A stretch of DNA of 41,968 bases from an uncultured bacterium. Its GTDB lineage: Bacteria; Verrucomicrobiota; Kiritimatiellia; RFP12; UBA1067. Both the position numbers and the translations under genes were made by a program. This document shows positions 1 to 9,382 of this stretch, piece by piece. How positions within the stretch are numbered: position 1 is the first letter of the stretch; each line of letters begins with the position of its first letter. The stretch spans positions 1 to 41,968 of the forward strand of contig CADCOC010000034.1 of assembly GCA_902802945.1 (NCBI GenBank), read 5' to 3'. The notes beneath the pieces were generated by a model that saw nothing but the letters and a program-made list of their open reading frames with translations, ran no database searches and had not been told where the DNA came from.

Positions 1-30
1 AAATTTGTCAATTAGAAAGGATTCAAGGAT

Positions 31-3000
31 ATGAAGTACATACTTATTCTTGCATGTGCGCTGTCCGTCACCGCGTGTGCGGCCGCCGTGGACGGAATTT
101 CATTCGAGGGGCTTTCCCCGATCGACGCGGCGGCGTTCGGCATTGAGCGCGCCGACAAGGACGGCGACCGGATCTACCAGTTCACGGAGAAGAGCGGAAC
201 GCACGCGCGTGAAATCGTCGTTGTGCCGGGCGACGGCTTGAAAGCCGAGGCGGCCGAGGTGCGGTATCCGCAAGGCGGTACGGCGGAGCGTCCGTTCATT
301 GAGAACGGGAAGATCTATCTTACGTTCGCGCCGGGCGAAAAGCTTTCGCTGGTGTGGCCGAGGTCGCGACGGGGCGCGACCCTCCCGTTGCGCCTTCCCG
401 AAATCGTCGGGCGCGAACAGCCGGCGCGCATCGTGCGACGCGAAGTGATTGAGAAGGACGGCGGCGCGGCGCTTGAGGGCGCGGCGTGGATCTGGCATCC
501 CGACGCGATGCAGAAAAAGGCCGTCGCGATACTGCGCACGACATTCGACATTCCAGAGGGCGCGGCGGTCAATGCAGCCACGCTCACGTTCTCGCTCGAC
601 AACGGTGGCGAGGTGCGGGTGAACGGGCAGGTCGTGGGCAAGCAGGAGACGAACTCGTCTTCGTGGATGAAGCTTTCCGTGATTGGCGGCGCGCTCGGTG
701 ATCGCGCCCTACCGGGTGGCGGCGGTCGCGGGGCGACACGCCCTACCGGTGGCGGCTCGGCGGGGACGCCTCGCCCTACCGATTTGTGCGCATTGCTCAA
801 ACCCGGGCGGAATGTCCTTGAGGCGACGTGTGATAATTTCATTCCTGGCGATGCGGGATTCATCGCCTCTCTCGACATGGTCGTGGGCGGAAAGAAGATG
901 CGCGTCTTCACGAACGACAAGTCATGGGAGGCGTCGCTTGACGGCAAGACGTTCAAGCGCGCGAAGAGCGCGGGAACGTACGGCGCGATGCCGTGGATGC
1001 GGTTTGGCGCAGATGGCATTGCCAGTCAGAAGCCGCTGAAGAGATCTTGCTCCACGGAGCTGTCGTTCGATCTTGGGAGAACAGTTCCTCCGGGACGTCT
1101 CTATTTGGTAGGCGACGGTTTCTGGCGCGAGGTCACGTCTGACTTGAAGCCGGGCTTGAACAAGGTGAGCGAAGCGCGTGACGTGAAGAACCCGCGCCTC
1201 GTGTGGACCGCGCCCGCGCAGGGCGTGTACGATCTGCGGTGCGAATACCTCGCCGAGCCGATGGGCGTGGTTACGCCGCGCTTCTTCTGGAAGTGGGCGG
1301 GCGAAAGACCGAAGGAGTGGATGTTCAAGGTATGGGAGTGCAACGGGCAAGATGCCAGTTCAAGTGTGGTGGCAGAGTTCAAGACGGATAAGCATCTTTA
1401 CGTACCGAAGATGAGTTTGAAGCCTTTCACGCGTTTCTGCTGGAGCGTGGAGGATTGCGGCGCGGTGGCGGAAGGCACTTTCGTTTCGGGTATTGAGAAA
1501 TGGGAGAAGCCGTTCTTCAAGCCGCCGTGGAAGCATGACCAGAAAGAATACTGGATTGCGCGGAAGAAGGTGACGCTGAAAGGTGCGAAGAGCGTGATCA
1601 TCGCGCTCGCGTCGCTCGGGTCGCACAGGCTATACGTGAACGGCAAGCCGGCGAGCGACTGCTTCGGACCGAACCGGAGCCACGTCGAGGACGGCATCCT
1701 CCTTGCCACGACATATGATGTGACGGATCTTGTGAAGGATGGCGAGAACGAGTTCAAGGTCTACATGCACGACGGCTGGGCAGCCTTGGGGCAGTGCAAG
1801 GAGAAGGAGTCGTGTTTGAGCGTGGATGGACGCATCGTGACGACGGAAAATGAAGTGGGTAAAGTCTTGGTGATCGACTCCGCCGAGCCGTGGGACGTTT
1901 CGCTCAGCGCGGACCGCTCGTACGGGCCTTTGTGCTACAACTGCAACGGAAGCAGACGCGGCATTGAACATCTCTGCGACGTGGAGCGCGAGACGCGCCA
2001 CGCGCGCGGTGTGGTGCGCACGGGGCCTGCGTTCACCGTCACCTGCGACGTCTCCGAACGTGACTACGCGATTCGCGAGATCAGGCCCGTCTCAATCGAA
2101 GAGACGGCGACGCCGGGCAAGTGGAAGATCGACATGGGCGAGGCGTTCTCCGGTATCATGCGCCTCAAGCTCACGGGAAAGAAGGGCTCGGTCGCGCGGA
2201 TGACGGCGAGCGACACGTTCGTTGACGAGTGCGTGTTCGGGCAGATCGCGGAGTTCGAGTTCTGCGGCGGCGATGGCGTGTTCGAGAACAGGATGAATAC
2301 GCAGTCCGGCAGGTTCTTCTTCCTCACCGGATGCGAGAAGCCGGAACTTGACGACGTGACGGGTATCGTGATCGGTTGCTGTGGACGCATCCATGGCGGG
2401 TTCAAGGGAGACCGCGATCTTGAAACGATTCTCGCGCTCGACCGCGACACGTTCATCGCGACGACGATGGGCGGCGTGACAGTGGACTGTCCGCACCGCG
2501 AGCGCCTCGGCTACGGCGAGGCGAGCCTTTCCGCGATGTGGGGCGACGGCATGCCGCAGTTCGACAGCGCGGCGTACTATTACGCCTACCTGCTCAAGTG
2601 GGCGTCGAGCCAGCGTCCGGACGGCAGCATCCCGCACGTGTCGCCGAACGGCTACGGCTGGGGCGGCACGTTCTGGAGCAACTTCCCCGTGTATGCGCTC
2701 GCGGAGTACTGCCAGCGCTATCCCGACGCGCGCTTGAAGGGCATCATGCGTCCCGTGATCGACAAGTGGCTCGACTACCTCAACTCGCATGTGCGCCCGG
2801 ACGGCATCCTCGCGCAGTACGAGCCGAAGAGGGGCGATTGCCTTGGCGACTGGCTCTACCCTGAGATACACAAGACGAAGCACACCCACGGCGACTGGGG
2901 CCACACCGTGGAGGGAATGTTCTTCAACAATTGCGCGTACGCCTGGGCCATCAAGCGCGCGCTGGGGATCGACGGCCTCATCACGGATCCCGCTCGTCGG

Positions 3001-3666
3001 GCGGAGCTGGAGCGCCGCCACGCCGCGCTCGTGAAGGCGATCGACCGCGAGTGGTACAAGAACGGGCTGTACGTCTCTGAGGACGCGCGCTACCAGGCGA
3101 TCGCGCTGCTGGGCGGCGTGGCGGATGCGGGCGGACACCGTTCCGAGACGGAGAAGGCGATGCAGGACATCGTGGAGTGGAAGGGCTACATCGACGGCGG
3201 CAGTCCGAGCTACATGCCGATCCTGCGTCTGCTCTGCGCGACCCGACGCGGGCGCGAGCTCGCGCTGCGCACCTTCCGTCGCCGCGAGGCGCCCGGCTTC
3301 CTCTACTTCGCGGACGAGGGGTACAACACGATTCCCGAGGACTGGTGGTACGGACGCTCGTCGCGTGGCAGCATGATCCACACATGCTACACCGGTCCCG
3401 CCGGCGCGCTCTTCCACGGCTTCGCCGGCTTCGAGATCAACGGGAACAAGATCACCGTCGCGCCGCTGCTCTCGGATACATTGCCGAACTTCTCCGCGTA
3501 CACCGAGACGCTGTACGGAACGCTGTGGGTGAAGGTGGAGTCGAAGGGCGGACGCCGCGTCGTGTGGGTGCTGTGTCCGTACGGCTGCGAAGGGACGTTC
3601 GTCGCTGACAATGCGCGCCACGCGCTCCGCCCCGGTCTCAACAGGTTCGAGGTGGCACAGCAGTAA
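31..3666 (+). CDS. Secreted alpha-L-rhamnosidase-like glycoside hydrolase (GH78 type)
   Basis: A 1,211-aa protein predicted to release terminal alpha-L-rhamnose from plant or host glycans outside the cytoplasm. The N-terminus is a signal peptide whose VTAC at residues 13-16 could act as a lipobox. Residues ~145-300 resemble a carbohydrate-binding jelly roll (WIWHPDA... and LDNGGEVRVNGQ). Residues ~500-640 contain a second such module (LGSHRLYVNGKPASD), as in the N-terminal domains of GH78 enzymes. The catalytic (alpha/alpha)6 region lies at ~770-1,120, with the family signature DCPHRERLGYGE near residue 820 and WWYGRSSRGSMIHTCYTG near 1,108, followed by a C-terminal beta domain. The ATG follows a GAAAGGA ribosome site. 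It heads a co-directional catabolic cluster. Oddity: two 33-bp repeats add about 22 Gly/Arg/Thr-rich residues in the first jelly roll. Family assignment is by motif; exact substrate is unknown. Confidence 0.85.
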   Translation: MKYILILACALSVTACAAAVDGISFEGLSPIDAAAFGIERADKDGDRIYQFTEKSGTHAREIVVVPGDGLKAEAAEVRYPQGGTAERPFIENGKIYLTFAPGEKLSLVWPRSRRGATLPLRLPEIVGREQPARIVRREVIEKDGGAALEGAAWIWHPDAMQKKAVAILRTTFDIPEGAAVNAATLTFSLDNGGEVRVNGQVVGKQETNSSSWMKLSVIGGALGDRALPGGGGRGATRPTGGGSAGTPRPTDLCALLKPGRNVLEATCDNFIPGDAGFIASLDMVVGGKKMRVFTNDKSWEASLDGKTFKRAKSAGTYGAMPWMRFGADGIASQKPLKRSCSTELSFDLGRTVPPGRLYLVGDGFWREVTSDLKPGLNKVSEARDVKNPRLVWTAPAQGVYDLRCEYLAEPMGVVTPRFFWKWAGERPKEWMFKVWECNGQDASSSVVAEFKTDKHLYVPKMSLKPFTRFCWSVEDCGAVAEGTFVSGIEKWEKPFFKPPWKHDQKEYWIARKKVTLKGAKSVIIALASLGSHRLYVNGKPASDCFGPNRSHVEDGILLATTYDVTDLVKDGENEFKVYMHDGWAALGQCKEKESCLSVDGRIVTTENEVGKVLVIDSAEPWDVSLSADRSYGPLCYNCNGSRRGIEHLCDVERETRHARGVVRTGPAFTVTCDVSERDYAIREIRPVSIEETATPGKWKIDMGEAFSGIMRLKLTGKKGSVARMTASDTFVDECVFGQIAEFEFCGGDGVFENRMNTQSGRFFFLTGCEKPELDDVTGIVIGCCGRIHGGFKGDRDLETILALDRDTFIATTMGGVTVDCPHRERLGYGEASLSAMWGDGMPQFDSAAYYYAYLLKWASSQRPDGSIPHVSPNGYGWGGTFWSNFPVYALAEYCQRYPDARLKGIMRPVIDKWLDYLNSHVRPDGILAQYEPKRGDCLGDWLYPEIHKTKHTHGDWGHTVEGMFFNNCAYAWAIKRALGIDGLITDPARRAELERRHAALVKAIDREWYKNGLYVSEDARYQAIALLGGVADAGGHRSETEKAMQDIVEWKGYIDGGSPSYMPILRLLCATRRGRELALRTFRRREAPGFLYFADEGYNTIPEDWWYGRSSRGSMIHTCYTGPAGALFHGFAGFEINGNKITVAPLLSDTLPNFSAYTETLYGTLWVKVESKGGRRVVWVLCPYGCEGTFVADNARHALRPGLNRFEVAQQ
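715..780 (+). repeat. Two tandem 33-bp in-frame G+C-rich palindromic repeat units inside the rhamnosidase gene
   Basis: Units 715-747 and 748-780 both begin GGTGGCGGC and end CGCCCTACC, and are each exactly 11 codons. A degenerate third end (CCCTACC) finishes at 713. They encode GGGGRGATRPT and GGGSAGTPRPT. The first matches the element GGCGGTCGCGGGGCGAC...CCTACC found again in the 19.8-27.6 kb genes. Confidence 0.85.
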
Positions 3667-3742
3667 TGCCGTCAGACAATGACGGGTGGTGCGGTCTTAT
3701 GGTATCATTCAAAAACTCGTATCCAAAAAAGGAGCAAGAAAG

Positions 3743-4612
3743 ATGACAAGAAAGTTGATGGTAGCCGCCATTGCGCTGGCGGGGGTAACGAACGTGATGG
3801 CGGCTGGCGATGCGCCGCAGAAAGAGGTAAGCGAGGGGATGTCCTTGCGGGCGAAGATCGCGAAGACCTGCAAGATCACCGGTTCGGACGTGTGGTACGG
3901 TTACCGTCGCACGAAGTTCAACTTCAATGGCCGAAAGGCCTGGGTGGTGGAGCCGTCCGTCGCGCCGGCGAAGGGCATGCCCTGGACCTGGACGATGCAG
4001 TGGGCGGAGGCGTTCGTAGACCGCACGGGTGTCCCTGACCTGCTCGGAAAGGGCTACCACCATGTAACGATCGACGTGTTCAACACGCGCATGGACGAAA
4101 ACGGCCTCAAGGCGTGCGCGGCGTTCCAGGAATTCCTCGTGAAGGAACTTGGCTTTGCGCCCAAGGCCAACCTCGTCGGCATGAGCTGGGGCGGTTTCTT
4201 CTCCACGCGCTACGCAGCCACCTACCCGCAGAACGTGCGCCGCATCTACCTTGACGCGCCGCTCTTGAACTTCGACGGGTTCGGCACAAAGGTGAACGTC
4301 CAGCAGACTGCGGGGCTGATTGGGCCATGGGCTGCGAGGCTGCCTGCCGACGGCAAATGGACGAACGATCCGTGTATGCCCGTGAACATGGCCGAGCCAA
4401 TCGCGAAGGCCGGCATCCCGGTGCTTCTTCTTTACGGCGGACAAGACCAGACCGTGCCGCCGGCGTTGAACGCGGAGCTGTTCATTACGCGCTTCAAGGC
4501 GGCTGGAGGGAAGATCGGCGTCGACAAGCGCGGCGGATTCGGACACCATCCCCACGGCGTCGATCCGAACAAGACGGGCAAGATCGTCAATTTCGTGATG
4601 TCTGAGAAATAA
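3743..4612 (+). CDS. Secreted alpha/beta-hydrolase (esterase-like)
   Basis: A 289-aa serine hydrolase with a signal peptide (MTRKLMVAAIALAGVTNVMA), so it probably works in the periplasm or outside. The nucleophile elbow GMSWGG is near residue 150, the acid lies in LLLYGGQDQTVPP near 230, and the histidine in GFGHHPHG near 271, giving a complete Ser-Asp-His triad. An upstream GTG/ATG at 3,686 is in frame, but the start at 3,743 has an AAAAAAGGAG ribosome site 8 bases ahead and leaves a clean signal peptide, so I prefer it. It lies 76 bp behind the rhamnosidase and 4 bp ahead of the permease, which suggests removal of ester groups or processing of the same substrate. The exact substrate cannot be read from the sequence. 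A weak TATCAT box at 3,703-3,708 may give it its own promoter. Confidence 0.8.
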   Translation: MTRKLMVAAIALAGVTNVMAAGDAPQKEVSEGMSLRAKIAKTCKITGSDVWYGYRRTKFNFNGRKAWVVEPSVAPAKGMPWTWTMQWAEAFVDRTGVPDLLGKGYHHVTIDVFNTRMDENGLKACAAFQEFLVKELGFAPKANLVGMSWGGFFSTRYAATYPQNVRRIYLDAPLLNFDGFGTKVNVQQTAGLIGPWAARLPADGKWTNDPCMPVNMAEPIAKAGIPVLLLYGGQDQTVPPALNAELFITRFKAAGGKIGVDKRGGFGHHPHGVDPNKTGKIVNFVMSEK

Positions 4613-4616
4613 GATC

Positions 4617-6008
4617 TTGCAAATCCTCCTTTCCAGCATTCCAGTTGCGGTGCTCGTCATCGCGCTCGTCGGGCTGAAACTTCCGGCGTGGAAGGCCGCG
4701 CTCGCCGCGTTCGCGGTGTGCGCGGCCGAGGCCTTTGCACTGCGGGGCGTGACGCTTGGAGACATCGCGACCTGCTCGCTCAAGGGCGCTTCGACGGGAC
4801 TCTTTCCAATCGGGCTCATCATCGTTGCGGCGCTCTTCACCTACGCCGTCGTCGTGGAGTCCGGCGCGGAGGAGGAGATCAAGAGCGGGCTTTCGTCGCT
4901 TTCCGGCGACAAGCGCTATCTTGCGCTTCTCATCGCGTGGGGATTCGGGAACTTCATGGAGGGCATGGCGGGATTCGGGACGGCGGTGGCGATTCCGTGC
5001 GCCATCATGATGGGCGTCGGATTCGATCCGCTCAAGGCGATTCTCTGCTGCCTCGTCGCCAACACGACGCCGACGGCGTTCGCATCCGTCGGCGTCCCGA
5101 CATTCGTCCTCGCCTCGGAGACAGGGCTCGACGCGGGGCGGCTCGCGTCCGCCATCGGATTCGTCCAGCTTGCGGTGGCGTTCGCCTCCCCGTTCCTGAT
5201 ACTCTTCATAACCGACGGCCTGCGCGGACTTCGTGAACGCTGGTGGCTCGCGCTTGTAGCAGCCGCGTCATTCATCGTCCCGTGGCTCTCGCTCGCCGCA
5301 TGGGCGGGCTGCGAACTGCCGAACATCGCCGGCAGCGTCGCGACGCTGTTCGTGCTTGCGCTCATGGGCGACCATTCGCGGATCGACATGCAGCGGCAGA
5401 GACGGGCGTGGTGTCCGTTCGCGATCGTCGTCGCCGCACTCGGCGCGTCCGCGTTTCTTCCGGCGCGCTGGAAGGTCTCGCCGGGGTTCGTGATTCTTGT
5501 TGCGGCGTTCGTCGGCGGACTCTGCCAGGGGGTGCGTCCGGCACGGCTTGTCGCGCTTGCCGGGAAGACGGCGCTCAAGTACGCCCCGGCGATCGGCACG
5601 ATCTGCCTTGTCCTCGCGCTGGGCAAGACGATGGGCGCGGCGGGGATGACGCAGGACCTCGCCAACGGACTTGTCGCGGCGACAGGGAAGTGGTATCCGG
5701 CCGTGTCGCCGGTCGTGGGCGGGCTTGGTGGGTTCGTCACGGGTTCCGGGACGAGCTCGAACGTGCTCTTCGGCTCGCTGCAGGCGTCGATAGGGACGAC
5801 GGAGGCCGAGCAGCTCGTGTTCGCCGCGTCGAACATCATGGGGGCGGGAATCGGAAAGGTGATCTGTCCCCAGTCGATCATCCTCGGCTGCGCGGCTACG
5901 GGGCTCGCGGGGCGCGAGAGCGAGGTCATGAAACGCGCGTTCCGCTACTTTCTTTTTGCTCTTGCCCTCGCATGCGCATCCTCGTTTTTGATGGTGCACG
6001 CACGATGA
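4617..6008 (+). CDS. LctP-type permease (lactate/glycolate permease family)
   Basis: A 463-aa integral membrane protein with about 12-13 hydrophobic segments. FGNFMEGMAGFGTAVAIP near residue 105 and GSGTSSNVLFGSLQ near 378 are the conserved loops of the L-lactate permease family (TC 2.A.14). It is shorter than E. coli LctP (about 550 aa). The start is TTG at 4,617, 4 bp after the hydrolase stop, with only a weak GAGAAAT ahead, so translational coupling is likely. L-rhamnose breakdown yields lactaldehyde and then lactate, so a lactate-family carrier beside a rhamnosidase is sensible, but transport of another carboxylate is equally possible. The stop overlaps an ATG of the next gene (ATGA at 6,005-6,008). 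Confidence 0.8.
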   Translation: MQILLSSIPVAVLVIALVGLKLPAWKAALAAFAVCAAEAFALRGVTLGDIATCSLKGASTGLFPIGLIIVAALFTYAVVVESGAEEEIKSGLSSLSGDKRYLALLIAWGFGNFMEGMAGFGTAVAIPCAIMMGVGFDPLKAILCCLVANTTPTAFASVGVPTFVLASETGLDAGRLASAIGFVQLAVAFASPFLILFITDGLRGLRERWWLALVAAASFIVPWLSLAAWAGCELPNIAGSVATLFVLALMGDHSRIDMQRQRRAWCPFAIVVAALGASAFLPARWKVSPGFVILVAAFVGGLCQGVRPARLVALAGKTALKYAPAIGTICLVLALGKTMGAAGMTQDLANGLVAATGKWYPAVSPVVGGLGGFVTGSGTSSNVLFGSLQASIGTTEAEQLVFAASNIMGAGIGKVICPQSIILGCAATGLAGRESEVMKRAFRYFLFALALACASSFLMVHAR

Positions 6009-6028
6009 CTGAAAAGGTAAAACGGACG

Positions 6029-8961
6029 ATGAAAAAATCAATCATTGCTGTAGTTGCGTTTGCCGCAGCGAGCTTGGTGCTCGCGCAGGAACAGGCCTGC
6101 ACGATAGCCGATTTCACAAAGCCGCACAAATGGGGCAACCCGCACCATGTCGTGGACGTGGTGTCATCCGAGAAGGGACTTTCCTTTGCGATTAACGGCG
6201 AAGACCCTTGGTTATTCGGCCCAACGGTCGAAATTCCGGCCGTTCCCGCCGAACTGCGGCGCATGACGTTCGCCATGACGTGCGCGCCGACGTCGCACAC
6301 CAACAGTTGGCAACTCTTTTTCGCTTCGGTGAACAGACCGTTTTCGGAGAAGATGTCGTGTCGTCTGCATCCCGTGGGCGAGCCGCCCTACACCCGCTTC
6401 GCGACGAAAGGCGCCGTTCCGTTCAACCTGAAAGGCCCGTGCCACTTCCGCCTCGACCCGCCGCCCGGCAGCAACGAGACGTTCACGGTGAAAAATCTCA
6501 CGATGAAATGGAGCAAGCCGCTCTGGAGCTATGCGCCGCAGAAGGTTCCGCCGCTTGTGATCCCCGCATCGACGCCGCTCGTCCTCAAGGACAAGGGATG
6601 GGAGCTGCGCCACGACCCCGACCGCATCGGCGCGTTCAGGTTCATCTCGCGCGGTAAGACGGTGGAGAACTTGCCGGAGGAGCCCTTCGTTTACGTGGAC
6701 AAGTCTGGCAAAGTGCGTACGCTTGACTGGTCGAAGGCGAAGATGACTGCCGTACTGGACGGCGGATCGCTTTCGACCGAGGCGCAGGCGATTGACGCTG
6801 ACGGACGCAGATGGTGGAGCCGTCGACACTTCATGACGGATAAGACGAACGATGCCCTGGCCGTACTCACACGCATTGAGGCCGAGACGCCCAAAGACAA
6901 CGGCAAACCGGCGAAGGCGCTGCATGTGCCGGCGTTGACGCTGTTTGTCGACCGGGCCTCGAACGGACACAAGCACCAGGCGATGCTCGCGGGCGTGGAG
7001 TACCTCGACGACGAACCGTCGTCCAACACGAAGGAAATCCGCACGCACGAACACAACCGCCTGATACCGGCCGAATACCGCCTGAGCGCGCCGATGGCCG
7101 CGTTTACGAAGGACGGCAGCTGGTTTGCCGCGTTGTGGATGGAGATTGAAAAGATCAAGAAGAAAGGTGCGGGACCGTCCCAGTGCGCAGCCGTGTTTGA
7201 TACGCCCGACCGTCTGTTCAAGAGCGGCGGACACCTTCTTGCGTTCTGGGCGCCCGCCGTGGGACCAGCGCGCGGCGAGTCGGAACTTGACGTGTACGAA
7301 CCCGTGCCGCTCCATAAACTTGAACACTTGGCGCTGTTCAAGGCGGGTGAGGGAGAGAGCGTGGCCGACGCCATCGAGGCATGGCTTTCCGGCACAACGC
7401 TTCTGCCGCCCGACAAGATCGACCAGACGGCCGCGCTCGAACAGCTCGCGCACGGCTGGCTCGATTCGGCCATCCGCGAGGGCGTGAAGTTCAAGCACGC
7501 TATCGGAGGAAGCTTCAAGTCGTCGCTCGTCGCGGATGCTCCCGTACTTATGCAGCATCTTGCGTCCGCGCTCGACCGCGAGCCGAAAGGCGACAGGAAA
7601 CTTGCCGCGCGTCTGCGTTCGGTTGCCGCCGAGATCCTCGCCGCCGTGCCGAAGCGCGACGTGGGCTTTACGGGCGTCTCGCACGTGCGGCGTCCCGCGC
7701 CCGTGCTCGTTGCGGGTGACGTGTCGACATTCCTTGCGCGCAGGGACGCGGACCTCAAGAACGGCAACGTCACGCTTGCCAGCGGCAAGCGCATCTGGAG
7801 GCCGCAGCCCGGCAAGCCAGACTTCGGCGAGACGCTCGGCGCAGACCACTGCAACGGCTACACGGCGATGGCGCTTGACGGACTCCTCTCCGCGGCCACG
7901 GCGCAGACCACTGCAACGGCTACACGGCGATGGCGCTTGACGGACTCCTCTCCGCGGCCACGTGGAGCGGCGACGAAACGGAGATCGCGAAGGCGCTCGT
8001 AATCGTCGACAAGGCGACCGCGCTCTACCACGGCACGGTGCCGCGTGGCGCGCAGCCGTGGGAGATGCCGCTCCACACGCCGGACATCATGGCCTCGGCG
8101 CACCTTGTGCGGATCTATACGCTCGCCTATCTCCTGAAATCCGATCCCGCCTATCTCCGCGAGGCGCGGCACTGGGCGTATGGCGGCCTTTCGATGGTGT
8201 ACATCGTGCCGCCGCCGTTCGACTTCGGCGAAGGCGTGAAGCCGGTGGGATTGTACGCGACATGCGCGGTGATGGGCGCGACGCGCTGGGTGGCGCCAAA
8301 CTGGATCGGGCGTCCCGTGCAGTGGTGTGGACTCGTCTATTCGGCCGCTCTATGGGATTTTGCACGGATCGAACCCGATGTCAAGGCGCGAAAGTTCTGG
8401 CGCAACATTGCTACTGGCATCACGGTCTCCGGCGCGCGGCAGAACCACACGGCGGCAGAGCCGCGCTTCGTGGGGCTGCTGCCCGACTCCTGGAACCTGG
8501 AGCACCAGTCACGCTATCCGATTCCGATCAATCCCGGCACGGTGCAGGAGAACGTCGCCGAATACGTGGGCATGCCGTTCTATTCGGTGCGCGCGCTTGC
8601 GCGTGGGGACGGCGGCGCGCCGGCGCTCGTACATGCGGCGGGAGACGTGGAGGCGCTTGCGCCGGAGAAGGGAGTGTTGCGCTGCCGTGTGACGGCGTGG
8701 CCGCAGGCGCCTTCCAAGGTTGTGGTGACGCGCGTAGCGAAACCGAGCAGTGTCCTTTTCGATGGCGTTCCCGTCAAGTTTGAGTACATCTCCGAGCGCC
8801 GTGCCCTGGTGGTAGAACTCCCCGCAAGTGCGCGTGGGGTGCTAGAGGTTGTAGAGAGACCTTCTGTCCCGGAGGAACGCGAGCGCGAGGCGATCTGCGC
8901 GACCTTCATTCCGCATCCGAGCAGGAACTCGATACGTTTCCTTTCGGTGTTGCCGCCGTAG
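6029..8961 (+). pseudogene. Large secreted protein of unknown function, frameshifted by a 62-bp tandem duplication
   Basis: The reading frame opens with a signal peptide (MKKSIIAVVAFAAASLVLAQ) at 6,029, behind AAAAGG. An in-frame ATG at 6,005 overlapping the permease stop is the alternative. It continues to about residue 625, where a 62-bp exact duplication shifts the frame and gives a stop at 8,002. The rest is in another frame from about 7,930 to the TAG at 8,961. Removing one copy restores one frame of about 956 aa. The helical, Trp/His-rich C-terminal half (AHLVRIYTLAYLL, ARHWAYGGLSMVY, PDSWNLEHQSRYPIP) suggests a six-hairpin glycosidase-like fold. I do not recognise a named family. Its neighbours suggest polysaccharide breakdown. 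It may be a true pseudogene, a phase-variable allele or an assembly error. Confidence 0.7.
7837..7962 (+). repeat. Perfect 62-bp tandem duplication
   Basis: The segment at 7,839-7,900 is repeated exactly at 7,901-7,962, with two further matching bases on the left (7,837-7,838 equal 7,899-7,900). Sixty-two is not a multiple of three, so one extra copy shifts the host gene by +2. The two frames join exactly if one copy is removed. Confidence 0.97.
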
Positions 8962-9010
8962 CCCGAATATGATAGACTAACGACATCCAAAAACCTAATA
9001 GGAGTAAATC

Positions 9011-9382
9011 ATGATGATTACAAAACGTGGTTTCATCTGCCTTGCTGCGGGTATGCTCGCGGCATCGCTGTTTGCGGGTCCGCATCACCGGCCTTTGCCG
9101 CGCCATGCGCCGCATGGTGCTTACTGGTGCCCTAAGTGCGATGGCGATGGCTACAACTGGACATGGTACGGCTGGAAGAAGACATGCGGCGTCTGCGATG
9201 GCCGTGGCTGGCTCGTGAAGCGCGTTCCGCCGCCACCGCCGCCAGTGGTTAAGCCGCCCCATCACGGCAAGCCGCACGGTGGTCCTGTTGTCGTTGCGCC
9301 GAAGCCTGCGCCTAAACCTGCGCCGAAGCCCGCGCCGCATCATGGTAAGACGCCTCCGACGAAGGGTACTCCGCGTCGTTAA
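9011..9382 (+). CDS. Small secreted protein with a CxxC zinc-finger-like core and His/Pro/Lys-rich tail
   Basis: A 123-aa protein with a signal peptide (MMITKRGFICLAAGMLAASLFAG). The mature N-terminus carries CPKCDGDGYNW and, 18 residues on, CGVCDGRGWL. These are paired CxxCxGxG motifs like the DnaJ zinc-finger repeats. The tail from residue ~70 alternates Pro, Lys and His (PKPAPKPAPKPAPHHGK). It probably binds metal or is redox active in the periplasm; no function is known to me. The start follows TAGGAGTAAATC, and a TATGAT box lies at 8,968-8,973. The next gene starts at the base after its stop. Confidence 0.75.
   Translation: MMITKRGFICLAAGMLAASLFAGPHHRPLPRHAPHGAYWCPKCDGDGYNWTWYGWKKTCGVCDGRGWLVKRVPPPPPPVVKPPHHGKPHGGPVVVAPKPAPKPAPKPAPHHGKTPPTKGTPRR

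Noticed and set aside
3638..4840. Long minus-strand open frames opposite the first genes (also 2,092-3,621 and 6,212-7,849)
   Set aside because: Arg/His-rich shadow translations of G+C-rich plus-strand genes with clear motifs; no ribosome sites or domains.
5243..6004. Open frame upstream of the large secreted protein, making it seem to start at 5,243
   Set aside because: This part is an Arg-rich shadow of the LctP permease; the real start, with signal peptide, is at 6,029 (or 6,005).
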